Numbered from the stretch's first letter, positions 34,761 through 43,884 are shown. The stretch is DNA of 64,000 nucleotides from Kribbella sp. CA-293567 (GCF_027627575.1 NZ_CP114065.1:7547197-7611196); one strand, 5' to 3'. The notes: a model not told the origin generated them from the sequence alone. Program-made: numbers and translations.

Positions 34761-35300
34761 ATGGGTTATGACCTGGCGAGTCTGGATCTGCGGCGGTGGC
34801 GGGTGGCCGACGCGTTGCGGTTGACCGAAGCGCATCAGGCGCCTGACATGGCCGATCAGGGCGGCATCCAGGACACCGCGAGCGCGGTCGACTGGATCGG
34901 CCGGGTGGCGGACCTCGACAACGGCCACGTGTACGCCGTGGCGGATGCGGACGACCACCCCGTCGGTTGTGTCGCGGTCACCAACATCGACCGCCACCAG
35001 GTCGGCTGGACGTGGTACTGGACCATCTCCGACATCCGCGGTCAGGGCGTCGCCCGCGACTCGCTGCGCGCGCTGGTCGACTGGGCCCACCACGACGCCG
35101 GCCTCTACCGGCTGGAGCTCGGCCACCGCACCAACAACCCGGCCTCCTGCGGCGTCGCCGCGAGCGCGGGTTTCCTCTTCGAAGGCCTCGAACGCCAGCG
35201 GCTCAGCTACGACGGCACCCGCTTCGACGTCGAGCGGCACGCCCGCCTGGCCTCCGACCCGCTCCAGACCCCTGAACGACCGGTCACCATCACCACCTGA
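34761..35300 (+). CDS. GNAT acetyltransferase, RimJ/RimL type
   Basis: A 179-residue protein of the RimJ/RimL group. DLRRWRVADALRLTEAHQAPD opens the fold, ISDIRGQGVARDSLRALVDWA carries the acetyl-CoA loop, and YRLELGHRTNNPASCGVAASAGFLFEG closes it. Such enzymes acetylate protein N-termini or small molecules. Divergent from the SDR gene with only 40 bp between. Confidence 0.85.
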   Translation: MGYDLASLDLRRWRVADALRLTEAHQAPDMADQGGIQDTASAVDWIGRVADLDNGHVYAVADADDHPVGCVAVTNIDRHQVGWTWYWTISDIRGQGVARDSLRALVDWAHHDAGLYRLELGHRTNNPASCGVAASAGFLFEGLERQRLSYDGTRFDVERHARLASDPLQTPERPVTITT

Positions 35301-35392
35301 CCGCGCCGGCCTCGTCCGGTACGCCGTCCGTCGCGACACCCCGATCCGGCTCCTCGCGAGCCGTGTCCCCCCGCAGGCTCTACGGTGACGGC

Positions 35393-35767
35393 ATGGCGAA
35401 AAGCAGTAAGAGCGAGACGTTCTTCTCGGTGGTGATCGGCGGGGCGGCCGGCTTCGGACTGATCGTGCTCACCCGGCGCGCCTGGGACGTCTGCCACGTC
35501 GTCCTGACCGGCGTCGGCAACGGCCCGACCCTGTTCTTCGTCGGCATCCCGGTGGCCGGCGTGGTCAACATCGGCCTGTTCAACCTGGTCTTCCGGTTCA
35601 TGCGCCGCGGCAAGGGCGGCAAGTGGACGATGCCGTTCATCGCCGCCATCATCGCCATCGGCATCGCCGACCTGGCCCTCTTCTCCTGGGCCGGCACCCA
35701 GGCCGGCAACCCCGGCATCTGCCCCGCCGGCGTCCCACCCTGGTGGCCGGCCAGCATCCCCACCTGA
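35393..35767 (+). CDS. Small membrane protein of unknown function
   Basis: A 124-residue protein with three hydrophobic helices: about residues 11-25, 40-65 and 80-98. The cytoplasmic loop RRGKGGKW is basic. The tail is Pro- and Trp-rich. No family recognised. The region before the ATG has GGTGA as a weak ribosome-binding site. The stop codon takes part in the hairpin that follows. Confidence 0.6.
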   Translation: MAKSSKSETFFSVVIGGAAGFGLIVLTRRAWDVCHVVLTGVGNGPTLFFVGIPVAGVVNIGLFNLVFRFMRRGKGGKWTMPFIAAIIAIGIADLALFSWAGTQAGNPGICPAGVPPWWPASIPT

Positions 35768-35816
35768 CCCGGCGTCCCGGCTTCCGCAGCCGGCCCGGGA
35801 AGCCGTCGCCCGGTCA
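35765..35816. terminator. Hairpin joining the stop codons of two convergent genes
   Basis: TGACC at 35765-35769 pairs with GGTCA at 35812-35816, and CGGCTTCC at 35778-35785 pairs with GGAAGCCG at 35798-35805. The outer stem contains both stop codons. Likely a shared terminator. Confidence 0.5.
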
Positions 35817-36380
35817 GTCCTCAGCCGGCGCGTAACTGCGCCAGCGCTCCTCGACGACATAGCCGAGCGCCACATTCGCTCCGATGCTGGCTTCGTTGAG
35901 AGCCGCCCCGCCCGTGCCGAACACCCGGACGCCCTCGGCAAGCAGCGCCAGGATCGACGCGGCCTTCACCGCCTGCCCGATCCCCCGCCCGCGATAGCCG
36001 GCCAGGACGGAGGTGAACCCGGTCTCGCCGGCCAAGCTGATGATCGTGGCGCCCACCAACCGCTGACCGTCGAGCGCGCCGAACACCCGGCCCGTCGTCC
36101 ACAGCTCGATCAGCCCCTCCACCGGAGGGACCACCCGCTGGGTCGCCGGCGTGTACGGATAGTCCTGCTCGTTCGCCTTCTCCAGAGAAGGCCACGCATC
36201 GGCGTACTCCGGCCCGAGCTCGCGGACGGTCACGCCCGCGGCCCGCAGTACAGCCCGCTCGAGCAGCTCCGGATCAGGCTCCCGCAACCTGGCTCCCCAG
36301 GATTCGCCGACGATCCGGTAGCCGGCTGCCTCCAGTTCGGCACAGCGCGGATCGTCGTCCCGTACTATCTCGACCGTCAT
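35814..36380 (-). CDS. GNAT acetyltransferase
   Basis: A 188-residue GNAT protein. TSVLAGYRGRGIGQAVKAASILAL holds the acetyl-CoA loop, and NEASIGANVALGYVVEERWRSY ends the fold. The first 80 residues are variable. ATG at 36380 overlaps the stop of the DUF72 gene (ATGA), so both are translated from one transcript. Acceptor unknown. Confidence 0.83.
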   Translation of the reverse strand: MTVEIVRDDDPRCAELEAAGYRIVGESWGARLREPDPELLERAVLRAAGVTVRELGPEYADAWPSLEKANEQDYPYTPATQRVVPPVEGLIELWTTGRVFGALDGQRLVGATIISLAGETGFTSVLAGYRGRGIGQAVKAASILALLAEGVRVFGTGGAALNEASIGANVALGYVVEERWRSYAPAED

Positions 36381-37201
36381 CTGATTCCCAGTCGCGTGGC
36401 CAGGGCCTCGGCGTCGAACGGTGCGCGCACCTTGACGTCGTTGTCGAAGTAGACGTAGACGTTCCTCTTCCAGGACTGGATCTTCTCCGCCCAGGAGTCG
36501 AGCGCGTCGTCGTCGTAGCCGCTCACATAGAGCTCCTCGGCGCCGTGCAGCCGGACGTAGCCGAAGTCGGTCGTGACGGAGTCCATCATCGGCCACTTCC
36601 CCGCGGTGTCCGCGCAGACCACCGCGATGTCGTGCTCCCGCAGCAACTGCAGGAACTCCGGATTCTCGTACGACGAATGCCGGATCTCCAGCGCGTGCCG
36701 CAGCGGCTGCTGCACCGGACAGGAAAGCAGGTTCCGGTCCTTCATCCGCTCGTCGTGGCCTTTGGCAACTTCTACTGCCGCATCAGTTGACCTAGGCAAC
36801 AAGTTGAAGAACGCGGTCAGCCGGTCGGGGTCGTAGCCGAGCGTCGGGGGCAGTTGCCACAGGACCGGACCGAGCTTCTCCGCGAGCGCGAGAACGCCCG
36901 AGGCGAAGAAGTTCGCCAGCGGCGCCTCCACGTCGGCCAGCTTCTTCAGATGGGTGACGAAGCGCGGGCCCTTGACCGAGAAGACGAAGCCGGGTGGCGT
37001 TTCGTCGTACCAGCGCTGGTACGACGTGGGCCGCTGCAGCGAGTAGAACGAGCCGTTCAGCTCGATCGAGTTGAGCCGGCTGGAGGCGTACTGCAGCTCG
37101 GCACGTTGCGGCAGTCCGTCGGGGTAGAACACCTTGCGCCAGGGCGGATAGCGCCAACCGGAGATCCCCACCCGGTACGGCGTATCCGCCCAGCGCTCCA
37201 T
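36377..37201 (-). CDS. DUF72 protein
   Basis: A 274-residue TIM-barrel-like protein of the DUF72/YecE family. Landmarks are VGISGWRYPPWRKVFYPDGL, LNSIELNGSFYSLQRPTSYQRW, FVFSVKGPRFVTHLKKL, LEIRHSSYEN and YVYFDNDVKVRAPFDA. The family is widespread; its biochemical role is not established. Sits directly after the fgd gene (3-bp gap). Confidence 0.9.
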   Translation of the reverse strand: MERWADTPYRVGISGWRYPPWRKVFYPDGLPQRAELQYASSRLNSIELNGSFYSLQRPTSYQRWYDETPPGFVFSVKGPRFVTHLKKLADVEAPLANFFASGVLALAEKLGPVLWQLPPTLGYDPDRLTAFFNLLPRSTDAAVEVAKGHDERMKDRNLLSCPVQQPLRHALEIRHSSYENPEFLQLLREHDIAVVCADTAGKWPMMDSVTTDFGYVRLHGAEELYVSGYDDDALDSWAEKIQSWKRNVYVYFDNDVKVRAPFDAEALATRLGIR

Positions 37202-37204
37202 CCG

Positions 37205-38212
37205 TTAGCCCAGCTTGCGCAGCAGCGGGAGGACGTCCGTGCTGAACTGGGTCAGGAACCGCTCCTGGTCGTGGCCGGGGCCGTGCATCACCAGGTGGTT
37301 GAAGCCGGCGTCGAGGTACGGCTGCAACTGGGCGACCGCCTCTTCGGGGTCGGAGGCGACGATCCAGCGCTTCGCGACCTGCTCGATCGGCAGTTCGTCG
37401 GCGAGCCGCTCCATCTCGGTCGCACTCGTCACGCTGTGCTTCTGCTCCGGAGTCAGCGACAGCGGCGCCCAGAACCGGGTGTTGTCGAGCGCGAGCGTGT
37501 GATCGCGGTCGTAGGAGATCTTCACCTCGAGCATCCGGTCGATGTCGTCGTCGAAGGACCGCCCGGCCTTCTCGGCGCCTTCCTTGACGGCCGGGATCAG
37601 CTTCTCCGTGTAGAGCTCCATGCCCTTGCCGGAGGTCGCGATGAACCCGTCACCGACCCGTCCCGCGTACTTCGCGACCAGCGGCCCGCCGGCGGCGACG
37701 TACACCTTGACCGGGGTCTCGGGGCGGTCGTAGATCGAGGCGTCGACGGTCTTGTAGAACGGGCCGTCGGAGCTGACCCCTTCCTCGGTCCACAGGTTGC
37801 GGATCAGCTCGACCGCCTCCCGCAGCCGGGCGAACCGCTCCTTGAACTCCGGCCATTCGCGCCCTGACACGGCGATCTCGTTCAGTGCCTCGCCGGAGCC
37901 GACGCCGAGCATGATCCGGTCCGGGTAGAGCAGGCCCATGGTGGCGAACGCCTGCGCGATCACGGCCGGGTTGTACCGGAAGGTGGGCGTCAGTACCGAG
38001 GTACCGATCTGGACCCGCTCGGTCCGCTCACCGACGGCCGCCATCCAGGCCAGCGCGAACGGCGCGTGCCCGCCCTCGTGGCGCCACGGCAGGAAGTGGT
38101 CCGACACCGTCACGCTGTCCAGCCCGAGCTCCTCGGCCCGCACCGCGTACTCCACCAGATCCCGCGGCCCGAACTGCTCGGCGGACGCCTTGTACCCGAC
38201 CCGAATACTCAC
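37205..38212 (-). CDS. fgd: F420-dependent glucose-6-phosphate dehydrogenase
   Basis: A 335-residue LLM-fold enzyme that oxidises glucose 6-phosphate and reduces coenzyme F420, feeding F420H2-dependent reductases. Agreement with mycobacterial Fgd1 is high throughout: GYKASAEQFGPRDLVEYAV, VTVSDHFLPWRHEGGHAPF, TSVLTPTFRYNPAVIAQAF, GVGSGEALNEIAVSG, FIATSGKGMELYTEKL and AKRWIVASDPEEAV. The active-site His (SDHF), Trp and Glu of Fgd1 are all kept. I chose GTG at 38212, with GGGAG upstream, because it matches the family N-terminus; an ATG at 38224 is the alternative. Confidence 0.93.
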   Translation of the reverse strand: MSIRVGYKASAEQFGPRDLVEYAVRAEELGLDSVTVSDHFLPWRHEGGHAPFALAWMAAVGERTERVQIGTSVLTPTFRYNPAVIAQAFATMGLLYPDRIMLGVGSGEALNEIAVSGREWPEFKERFARLREAVELIRNLWTEEGVSSDGPFYKTVDASIYDRPETPVKVYVAAGGPLVAKYAGRVGDGFIATSGKGMELYTEKLIPAVKEGAEKAGRSFDDDIDRMLEVKISYDRDHTLALDNTRFWAPLSLTPEQKHSVTSATEMERLADELPIEQVAKRWIVASDPEEAVAQLQPYLDAGFNHLVMHGPGHDQERFLTQFSTDVLPLLRKLG

Positions 38213-38361
38213 CTGTGCTCCCAACTCGTCAGCAAACCTGTACCCACTCTGCCACCAACCCGATCAGCCCTCCGGATGTTCCGTCCCATGGACGGGCTGC
38301 GACACGCCTCCGGCCGACCGTTTTGCGTTTCTGCCCTCGATGGAGGCATCGTGGTGAACAC

Positions 38362-38406
38362 GCGGGGCACCGAGGCTTCCTTGGATTCGTCGCCTCGGTG
38401 CCCCGC
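38362..38406. terminator. Perfect 15-bp stem hairpin
   Basis: GCGGGGCACCGAGGC (38362-38376) and its complement (38392-38406) with a 15-nt loop. Strong terminator or attenuator candidate upstream of fgd; it has no obvious gene of its own. Confidence 0.55.
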
Positions 38407-38544
38407 TGTCCAGCCGCCGCACCGCGCCTGCAAATCTCGTCTTGTCGACATCACGACAGCACGAATTCCTGCTCCGCCTGCGATTGGTTGCCGCCACCGC
38501 CTACTTGACGGGGCAACTGCCTGGTCGGCCTGTGCTGTCGACCA

Positions 38545-38584
38545 CGACAAAGCCCAGGCCGGGTTGCCGGCCTGGGCTTTGTCG
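38545..38584 (-). terminator. Perfect 18-bp stem terminator
   Basis: CGACAAAGCCCAGGCCGG (38545-38562) pairs fully with 38567-38584 over a 4-nt GTTG loop. It lies 36 bp after the stop of the secreted protein gene on the minus strand and should end that transcript. Confidence 0.8.
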
Positions 38585-38620
38585 GTACCACGTGAGGTGG
38601 TTCAGCTCATGCGGTGTGAG

Positions 38621-39580
38621 TCACTCGCCGACCAACTGCGGGCCGTCGGCGTCGGTGCGGAGGAAGCGGACTCCGGGGTCGGCGTTGATTTCGACCGTGC
38701 CCAGAGTGTTGAGCACCGTCTTGGTGCCGACCGCACGGCTCATGGCGTAGACGGTCGCCTTGTTGTTGGCCTTGTTGAGCCCGGCGAGCAGGGTGCTGCT
38801 GGCGCCACACCGCTGGGCGACGAGCTGGTCGTGCCCCTTGAAACCGGTCGAGCGGACCAGCTCCAGGGTCGCCTTGAACGGCGCCGTGACCGGGATGCGG
38901 ATGGTCCACAGCGCGCCGGCCGTGGTGGTGGCCAGCAACGTGTCGTACCCCGCGGTCTCGGAGATCACCGTGATCGCCCTGAACGCCTTGTAGCCCGGCG
39001 CCGATCCGTAGGCCCTGACCGCGCCGGTGCTGACGTCGTAGCGGTACAGCGAACCGTTGGCGTGCAGACCGTAGAGGAACCCGTGCGCCTTCGGGCCCTG
39101 CACGTAGTTGGAGGTCGCGATGGTGCTGAACCCGGACCAGCCGGTGCCGAGCTTGTAGGAACTGGGCACGGCAGGCGCGTCGAGCTTGAAGGTCGCGTTG
39201 GCGACGTACAGATTGGCGCCCTGCAGTACGAGGGCGCTGTAGTAGCTCGTGGTGCTGCCGTCGGCCACGTAGTACCAGGTGGAACTGGCGCGGACAGAAA
39301 AGAACTTGAACGGCGCGGGCCCACCCACGCTCAGCGGTCTGGTCGCTTTGATGCCCGTCGCACTGGCCACGCCGGCAGTGCTCACGGCGCCGACCAGCAC
39401 GTCACACGCTGCCGCGGCCGCCTGCGCCTTGCTCTGCGGCGCCTTTGCCGTTGCCTTGCCGATCGGCCACACCCCCGGCTCCGGCTTGGCCTGCACTCCG
39501 GCGTTGGCCGATCCGGCCATCGCAGCTCCCGCGACCAGGCTAAGCCCGGCCACAGCCACGGCAAATCGACGAATTCTCAT
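38621..39580 (-). CDS. Secreted protein of unknown function, repeat-like beta structure
   Basis: A 319-residue exported protein. The N-terminus RIRRFAVAVAGLSLVAGAAM is a Sec signal, with a likely cleavage after SANA. The mature part has an Ala/Lys-rich lead and then short strand repeats containing SSTWYYVADGSTTSYYSAL, AHGFLYGLHANGSLYRYDV and YDTLLATTTAGALWTIRIP, which recall tachylectin-like or beta-propeller blades. Two Cys residues could form a disulfide. No enzymatic motif seen. The ATG at 39580 fits the signal peptide best. Confidence 0.7.
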   Translation of the reverse strand: MRIRRFAVAVAGLSLVAGAAMAGSANAGVQAKPEPGVWPIGKATAKAPQSKAQAAAAACDVLVGAVSTAGVASATGIKATRPLSVGGPAPFKFFSVRASSTWYYVADGSTTSYYSALVLQGANLYVANATFKLDAPAVPSSYKLGTGWSGFSTIATSNYVQGPKAHGFLYGLHANGSLYRYDVSTGAVRAYGSAPGYKAFRAITVISETAGYDTLLATTTAGALWTIRIPVTAPFKATLELVRSTGFKGHDQLVAQRCGASSTLLAGLNKANNKATVYAMSRAVGTKTVLNTLGTVEINADPGVRFLRTDADGPQLVGE

Positions 39581-39819
39581 CAGCAGAGTTCTCCCTGGGT
39601 ACTGGATGCCCCGCGAGTACCCCCACGCAGCGTCGAATGTTCGCACACCTTATCGAGCAGATCCGCTCATCAAACCCCTTTTGCATCAACCTGCAACGAA
39701 CGCACGCCGATAATGCTCGGCATGCCCTCAAGAGCTGGCTGGGCGAACTGACTCTCGAGATCCTGTCCGCCCGTCTCGAACCCCCGGAGGGCTCGAGCAT
39801 CCAACTACCGTTGAGATCC

Positions 39820-41106
39820 CTATCTCCCGGTAGCGACCCGGCGCTTGATGATGAACGCCCGGCCGGTCAGTCCGATGGCGAACACAACGATGCCGACGGC
39901 AACGGATGCGACGGGCAGCGTGGCGACCAGGGTCAGGCAGCCGAGCAGTCCGAGGAGGTTGAGCGCGCGGGGCCAGCGGCGCTGCTCGGGGGGTTGGGTG
40001 AAAGCCGCGGCGTTGGCCACCGCGTAGTACAGGAGCACTCCGAACGACGAGAAACCGATCGTTCCTCGGAGGTCCATGGTGAGAATCAGCAGACTGACCA
40101 CCACGGCGAGGGCGATCTCGGCGTGGTGTGGAACGTGGAAGCGTGGATGTACGGCGGCCAGCCAAGTCGGCAGGTCCCGGTTGCGGGCCATCGCCAGGGT
40201 GGTGCGCCCGACACCGGCGATCAAGGCCAACAGGGCACCCAGGCTGGCTACCGCTCCGCCGATCGTCACGACGACCGCCGCGGCGGGAACACCGGCGGCA
40301 TCGACCGCGGTGGTCAGCGGGTTGGCCGATGCGGCCAGCCGATCGGGACCGGCGACCGTGAGGGCGGAGGCGCCGATGAGCAGGTAGATGACCACGGTGA
40401 TGCCCAGCGCGATCGGGATGGCACGTGGGATGGCGCGGCTGGGGTCTTTGACCTCTTCGCCCATCGTCGCGATCCGTGCGTAGCCGGCGAAAGCGAAGAA
40501 CAACAGGCCTGCGGACTGCAGTACGCCGTACCAGCCGCCGGGTCCTGGAATCCCAGCCCCCGTCCACCACGAAGGGCCGGCTGACGAGGAGCCGGGCCCG
40601 AACCACAGCGACGCCAGGACGACCGTGAGCGCGAGAAGTGTTCCGGTCACCAGAATCCGGGTCAGTTGCGCCGTTCTGGTGACACCGCGGTAGTTGAGTG
40701 CGGTCAACGCGACCACGGCGAGGACGCCGACGAGCCGCTGGCCCCAGGGATGTCCCGGTACGGCGTACGCGGCGAAGGTGATGGCCATGGCCGCGCAGGA
40801 TGCCGTCTTGCCGACCACGAAACCCCAGCCGGCGGTGAATCCCCACCAGTCGCCGAGGCGTTCGCGGCCGTAGACGTAGGTGCCGCCGGACACTGGATAG
40901 GCGGCCGCGAGCTGCGCCGACGCCGTCGCGTTGCAGTACGCGACCGCTGCCGCGATGACGAGTCCGACCAGCAGACCCGCGCCTGCGGCCGCTGCTGCCG
41001 GCGCGAAGGCCGCGAACACTCCCGCGCCGAGCATCGAGCCGAGCCCGATGACGACGACATCGCCAGCTCCGAGCCGGCGCTGAAGCTCGGCCGACGGGTC
41101 GCTCAT
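39820..41106 (-). CDS. APC-family amino acid permease
   Basis: A 428-residue transporter with about twelve helices. The N-terminal GDVVVIGLGSMLGAGVFAAFAPA is the substrate-binding first helix of amino acid-polyamine-organocation permeases, and FFAFAGYARIATMGEEVKDPSRAIPRAIPIAL is the family signature in helix 6 and the loop after it. Imports an amino acid or amine, probably with protons. ATGA overlap with the DinB-fusion gene upstream. Confidence 0.88.
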   Translation of the reverse strand: MSDPSAELQRRLGAGDVVVIGLGSMLGAGVFAAFAPAAAAAGAGLLVGLVIAAAVAYCNATASAQLAAAYPVSGGTYVYGRERLGDWWGFTAGWGFVVGKTASCAAMAITFAAYAVPGHPWGQRLVGVLAVVALTALNYRGVTRTAQLTRILVTGTLLALTVVLASLWFGPGSSSAGPSWWTGAGIPGPGGWYGVLQSAGLLFFAFAGYARIATMGEEVKDPSRAIPRAIPIALGITVVIYLLIGASALTVAGPDRLAASANPLTTAVDAAGVPAAAVVVTIGGAVASLGALLALIAGVGRTTLAMARNRDLPTWLAAVHPRFHVPHHAEIALAVVVSLLILTMDLRGTIGFSSFGVLLYYAVANAAAFTQPPEQRRWPRALNLLGLLGCLTLVATLPVASVAVGIVVFAIGLTGRAFIIKRRVATGR

Positions 41107-41861
41107 CCTTCGCGTTTCGCCTCGATGGCGTCCAGGTCGCGGACGGCGTACCGGAGGTGTTCCCACTCTTCTTCGAGAATCGTGTGGAGGCAGGAGAGGA
41201 CGGTCTCCGGGTACTGCGGAGCCCAGGGGTTCCTGCCTTGGGTGGCCAGTTGCTCGGTGGTGACGGTGGCGAGGAAGTCGCGGACCTGTGCAACGTGTTG
41301 CGCGCGAACCTCCAGCACCTCGGCGTACGGCGGTGTGCCGGGTGTGAAGATGGACAGGTCGAACCCGTCGGTCTCGTACTCCGCGTGCGGTTGACCGATC
41401 GGATGGAACGGTTGCTCGACCCCGAGGATCGCGCCGCTGAACCAGGTGTCGGTGGCCATCACCAAGTGCCGGAGGGTCTGCGCGAAGGACCACTCGCCGT
41501 CCACCGACACGTCGACCGTACCGGCCGGCATCGCGGCGGCACGCTCGATCGCAGCCGCCCAATTGCTCTCGACCGCTGCCCACGCGGCTCGCAGCGCATC
41601 CGGCTCCGTGGCGCGCCGCTCCGCCCGCCCGGGGAACCGTCGATTGAGCTCAGCCTCGACGAACGGCGCCACGTTGACACTGTTCACGTGCAGGGCACTC
41701 TGGCCGTCCAGCAGCCACGGCGCGTCGATATCCGCACCCTGCACCTGCACCGCCCGCATCACCACCCCCGACAGATCGGACCTGACGAACCGCGCACCGC
41801 TCAGATCCGCATCGACGAACTTCGCGCCCCGCAGTTCGTCGGACCCACCGAAAGTTGCCAC
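41103..41861 (-). CDS. DinB-domain protein with N-terminal pentapeptide-repeat lead
   Basis: A 252-residue protein. The first 40 residues contain about four pentapeptide repeats (LRGAKFVDADLSGARFVRSD), then a DinB_2 four-helix bundle (about 90-245). Metal-type His residues are seen in FAQTLRHLVMATD and EEEWEHLRYAVRDLD. DinB-like proteins include mycothiol- and bacillithiol-dependent transferases. The GTG start at 41861 has GGAG upstream. Co-transcribed with the APC permease. Confidence 0.82.
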   Translation of the reverse strand: MATFGGSDELRGAKFVDADLSGARFVRSDLSGVVMRAVQVQGADIDAPWLLDGQSALHVNSVNVAPFVEAELNRRFPGRAERRATEPDALRAAWAAVESNWAAAIERAAAMPAGTVDVSVDGEWSFAQTLRHLVMATDTWFSGAILGVEQPFHPIGQPHAEYETDGFDLSIFTPGTPPYAEVLEVRAQHVAQVRDFLATVTTEQLATQGRNPWAPQYPETVLSCLHTILEEEWEHLRYAVRDLDAIEAKREG

Positions 41862-42036
41862 GATCTTCTCCTAGCGTTGGTCATTCCACCCAGCACGCGG
41901 CCGACCATCGATGGTGCTGCGGTAGACAGCGACCCGCAGCCGCCCCTCAGCCGCGAGGTAGCCTCCCGGTCACTCCAAACGAGTTCCAAGCGCACACGAG
42001 GAGGCTACTGCTCAGCTCCGACAGAAAGCGCACCCG

Positions 42037-42162
42037 ATGACAGACAAGACGACCCAGCACGCCGGCCACGCCGGCATCCTCCGCGAACTGCTCGACGGCG
42101 CAGCATCAGACCACGCCAATCGAGCCCGAGTTCAAGAAGCCGCCGGTTACTTCCGCAGGTAG
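42037..42162 (+). pseudogene. Remnant of a DinB/DUF664 gene C-terminus
   Basis: A 41-codon frame reads TQHAGHAGILRELLDGAAS, close to the terminal helix of DUF664/DinB mycothiol-type transferases (usually RHAGHADILRELIDG). The rest of that family (about 120 residues) is absent upstream in any frame. I read it as a decayed fragment beside an intact DinB gene; expression is possible but unlikely to be useful. Confidence 0.45.
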
Positions 42163-42276
42163 AGGTTGCGGAGAATTCAGATCTCAGCACCCTGATGGGC
42201 GGTGAATCGTAGTCTTGCTTGACGAAAGTGCGGATCCGAGGCGGCGACGGGTTCGCTCAGGTGGGCATAGACTCGG

Positions 42277-42651
42277 GTGGTGGATGAGTTGGATGCCAGG
42301 TTGGAGCGGATCGGGCAGCACCACTTTCGGGCCAAGTTTCGGTTGTACGGGCGGGAACGCGCGGTGGTGGAGCTGCGGGGGATGGCGACGGTTCGCAAGC
42401 ATGCCGTGGATCTGATCGGGACGAAGCTGGCGCCGGCCGAGCCGCGGAACGACGGGCGGCAGACGCCGTACCGGGGGCATCCTGTGTTTGTCGCGCAGCA
42501 TGCGACCGCCACCTGTTGCCGGACCTGTCTGTCGAAGTGGCACGGCATTCCGAAGGGGCATGCGCTCGACGACAACGAGCGGGGCTATGTGGTGGAGGCG
42601 ATCTGTCGCTGGATCGCCAAGCAGTACGCGCCTGGTACGCCGCCGGAATAG
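42277..42651 (+). CDS. DUF4186 family protein
   Basis: A 124-residue protein. FRAKFRLYGRERAVVELRG, GRQTPYRGHPVFVAQHATATC, CCRTCLSKWHGIPKG and YVVEAICRWIAKQ match the DUF4186 pattern of small proteins with a conserved H-x-T-x-x-C-C-x-x-C cluster, possibly a metal site. Function not known. Start is a GTG at 42277. Confidence 0.85.
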   Translation: MVDELDARLERIGQHHFRAKFRLYGRERAVVELRGMATVRKHAVDLIGTKLAPAEPRNDGRQTPYRGHPVFVAQHATATCCRTCLSKWHGIPKGHALDDNERGYVVEAICRWIAKQYAPGTPPE

Positions 42652-42704
42652 CAAGAGGCTGCCCGCGTCGAGCGGACAGCCTCCGTGCCGGCAACGATCC
42701 AGTA

Positions 42705-43718
42705 CTACGCGGTGGTGCGTGCCGCCGCGACCAGAGCGGTGTGCTCCGAAGGCAACTCAACGCTGCGTTCCACCTCGAGACCGGCCCGGTTCAGCAACTC
42801 GGTGAACCGCTCGAGGGTGCGCCCTCGGCCGCCGGTCGTCATCAGGAGATGCAGATCCCACAGGGCGGGAAGCACGCTGGGCTTCTCGTCCGCGACGAAG
42901 CGGTCGATCACCAGCAGCCGCGACGACGAGTCTGCCATGGCGCGGCGGCAGTTCTCGAAGGCCTTGACCACCGCGTCGTCGTCCCAGCCGGCCAGCACCC
43001 GGCAGAGGATGTAGACGTCGCCACCGGCCGGCACCTCCTGGAACATGTCACCCGGCACCAACTCGACCCGGTCCAGCCCGACTCTGGCCGCCAGGTGTTC
43101 ACGTGCCTCGGGGATCATGTGTTCGCGATCGAAGAGCGTGCCGCGGGCATCCGGAGTGGCGTCCAGGATCGTGGTGAGCAGGTGCCCACCTCCGCCGCCG
43201 ATGTCCACCACCATCTTGCCGGCGAAGTCGAAGGCCTCCGGCACCTGCTGGAAGAACATGTTCCCGGCGTTCATCGCGTGCTGGAACCGCTTGGCCGTGT
43301 CCTTGTCCTGCCCGAGATAGGCGTAGAACGACTGGCCGAACGCCGCTTCGAACCCCGAACTGTCCGTGCTGATCGCGTGATGCGCATGCCCCCAGGCGGT
43401 GTAGAACTCTTCGCCGTAGAGCAGACACATGTCGCGCAACGACTGCGGCGCGTCCAGCAGTGCCTTGCTCACGGCGGTGTTCCGGTACCCGGTGGAGTCG
43501 CTGCCCTCGAAAACGCCCATCGCGACCAGCAGTCGCATCAGGCGGTGGATGCCTTCTTCGTTCGCACCGGTCGCTTCGGCGAGTTCGCCGCTGGTGCTCC
43601 GGCCGGCCTCGATCTGGTCCGGCAGTCCGAGTTTCACCGCTGTGTAAAGGGCCTGCGCCCGCCACCCCCCGGTGATCATCTCTACCACGTCACGCGTTGC
43701 CTGTACGTCGGCTGTCAT
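42705..43718 (-). CDS. PhzM-fold SAM-dependent methyltransferase
   Basis: A 337-residue enzyme of the plant-like O-methyltransferase group, to which the phenazine N-methyltransferase PhzM also belongs. It has an N-terminal dimerisation/winged-helix domain (ITGGWRAQALYTAVKLGLPDQIEAG and GELAEATGANEEGIHRLMRLL) and a C-terminal Rossmann domain with VVDIGGGGGHLLTTIL and LCRVLAGWDDDAVVKAFENC. GGAGGGG precedes the ATG. It lies 4 kb from the phenazine operon on the same strand but is separated by plus-strand genes, so a role on phenazines is only possible. Confidence 0.85.
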   Translation of the reverse strand: MTADVQATRDVVEMITGGWRAQALYTAVKLGLPDQIEAGRSTSGELAEATGANEEGIHRLMRLLVAMGVFEGSDSTGYRNTAVSKALLDAPQSLRDMCLLYGEEFYTAWGHAHHAISTDSSGFEAAFGQSFYAYLGQDKDTAKRFQHAMNAGNMFFQQVPEAFDFAGKMVVDIGGGGGHLLTTILDATPDARGTLFDREHMIPEAREHLAARVGLDRVELVPGDMFQEVPAGGDVYILCRVLAGWDDDAVVKAFENCRRAMADSSSRLLVIDRFVADEKPSVLPALWDLHLLMTTGGRGRTLERFTELLNRAGLEVERSVELPSEHTALVAAARTTA

Positions 43719-43884
43719 TCCGTCCCCTCCCGACAGATTTGCCTAACCGTAGCGCAACTCCAGCGCAGAAGCCCGAACTCGTCGCGTCCTGACCACACTG
43801 CGAATGCCGGCCCACGTAAGGTCCACCCATGAGTTGTCAATCGCCCGCAAAAGAAGGCCTCGCAACCACCGACGGGGTCCAAGC

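Larger units (their letters stand above)
38213..38620. other. 408-bp gap with two strong hairpins, no gene
   Basis: No credible coding region. A perfect 15-bp hairpin lies at 38362-38406 and a perfect 18-bp hairpin at 38545-38584. The remainder shows no conserved pattern that I recognise; the fgd promoter should lie in its left part. Confidence 0.6.

Noticed and set aside
38066..39751. 561-codon plus-strand frame across fgd and the secreted protein gene
   Set aside because: It runs antisense through a strong terminator hairpin and two supported genes.
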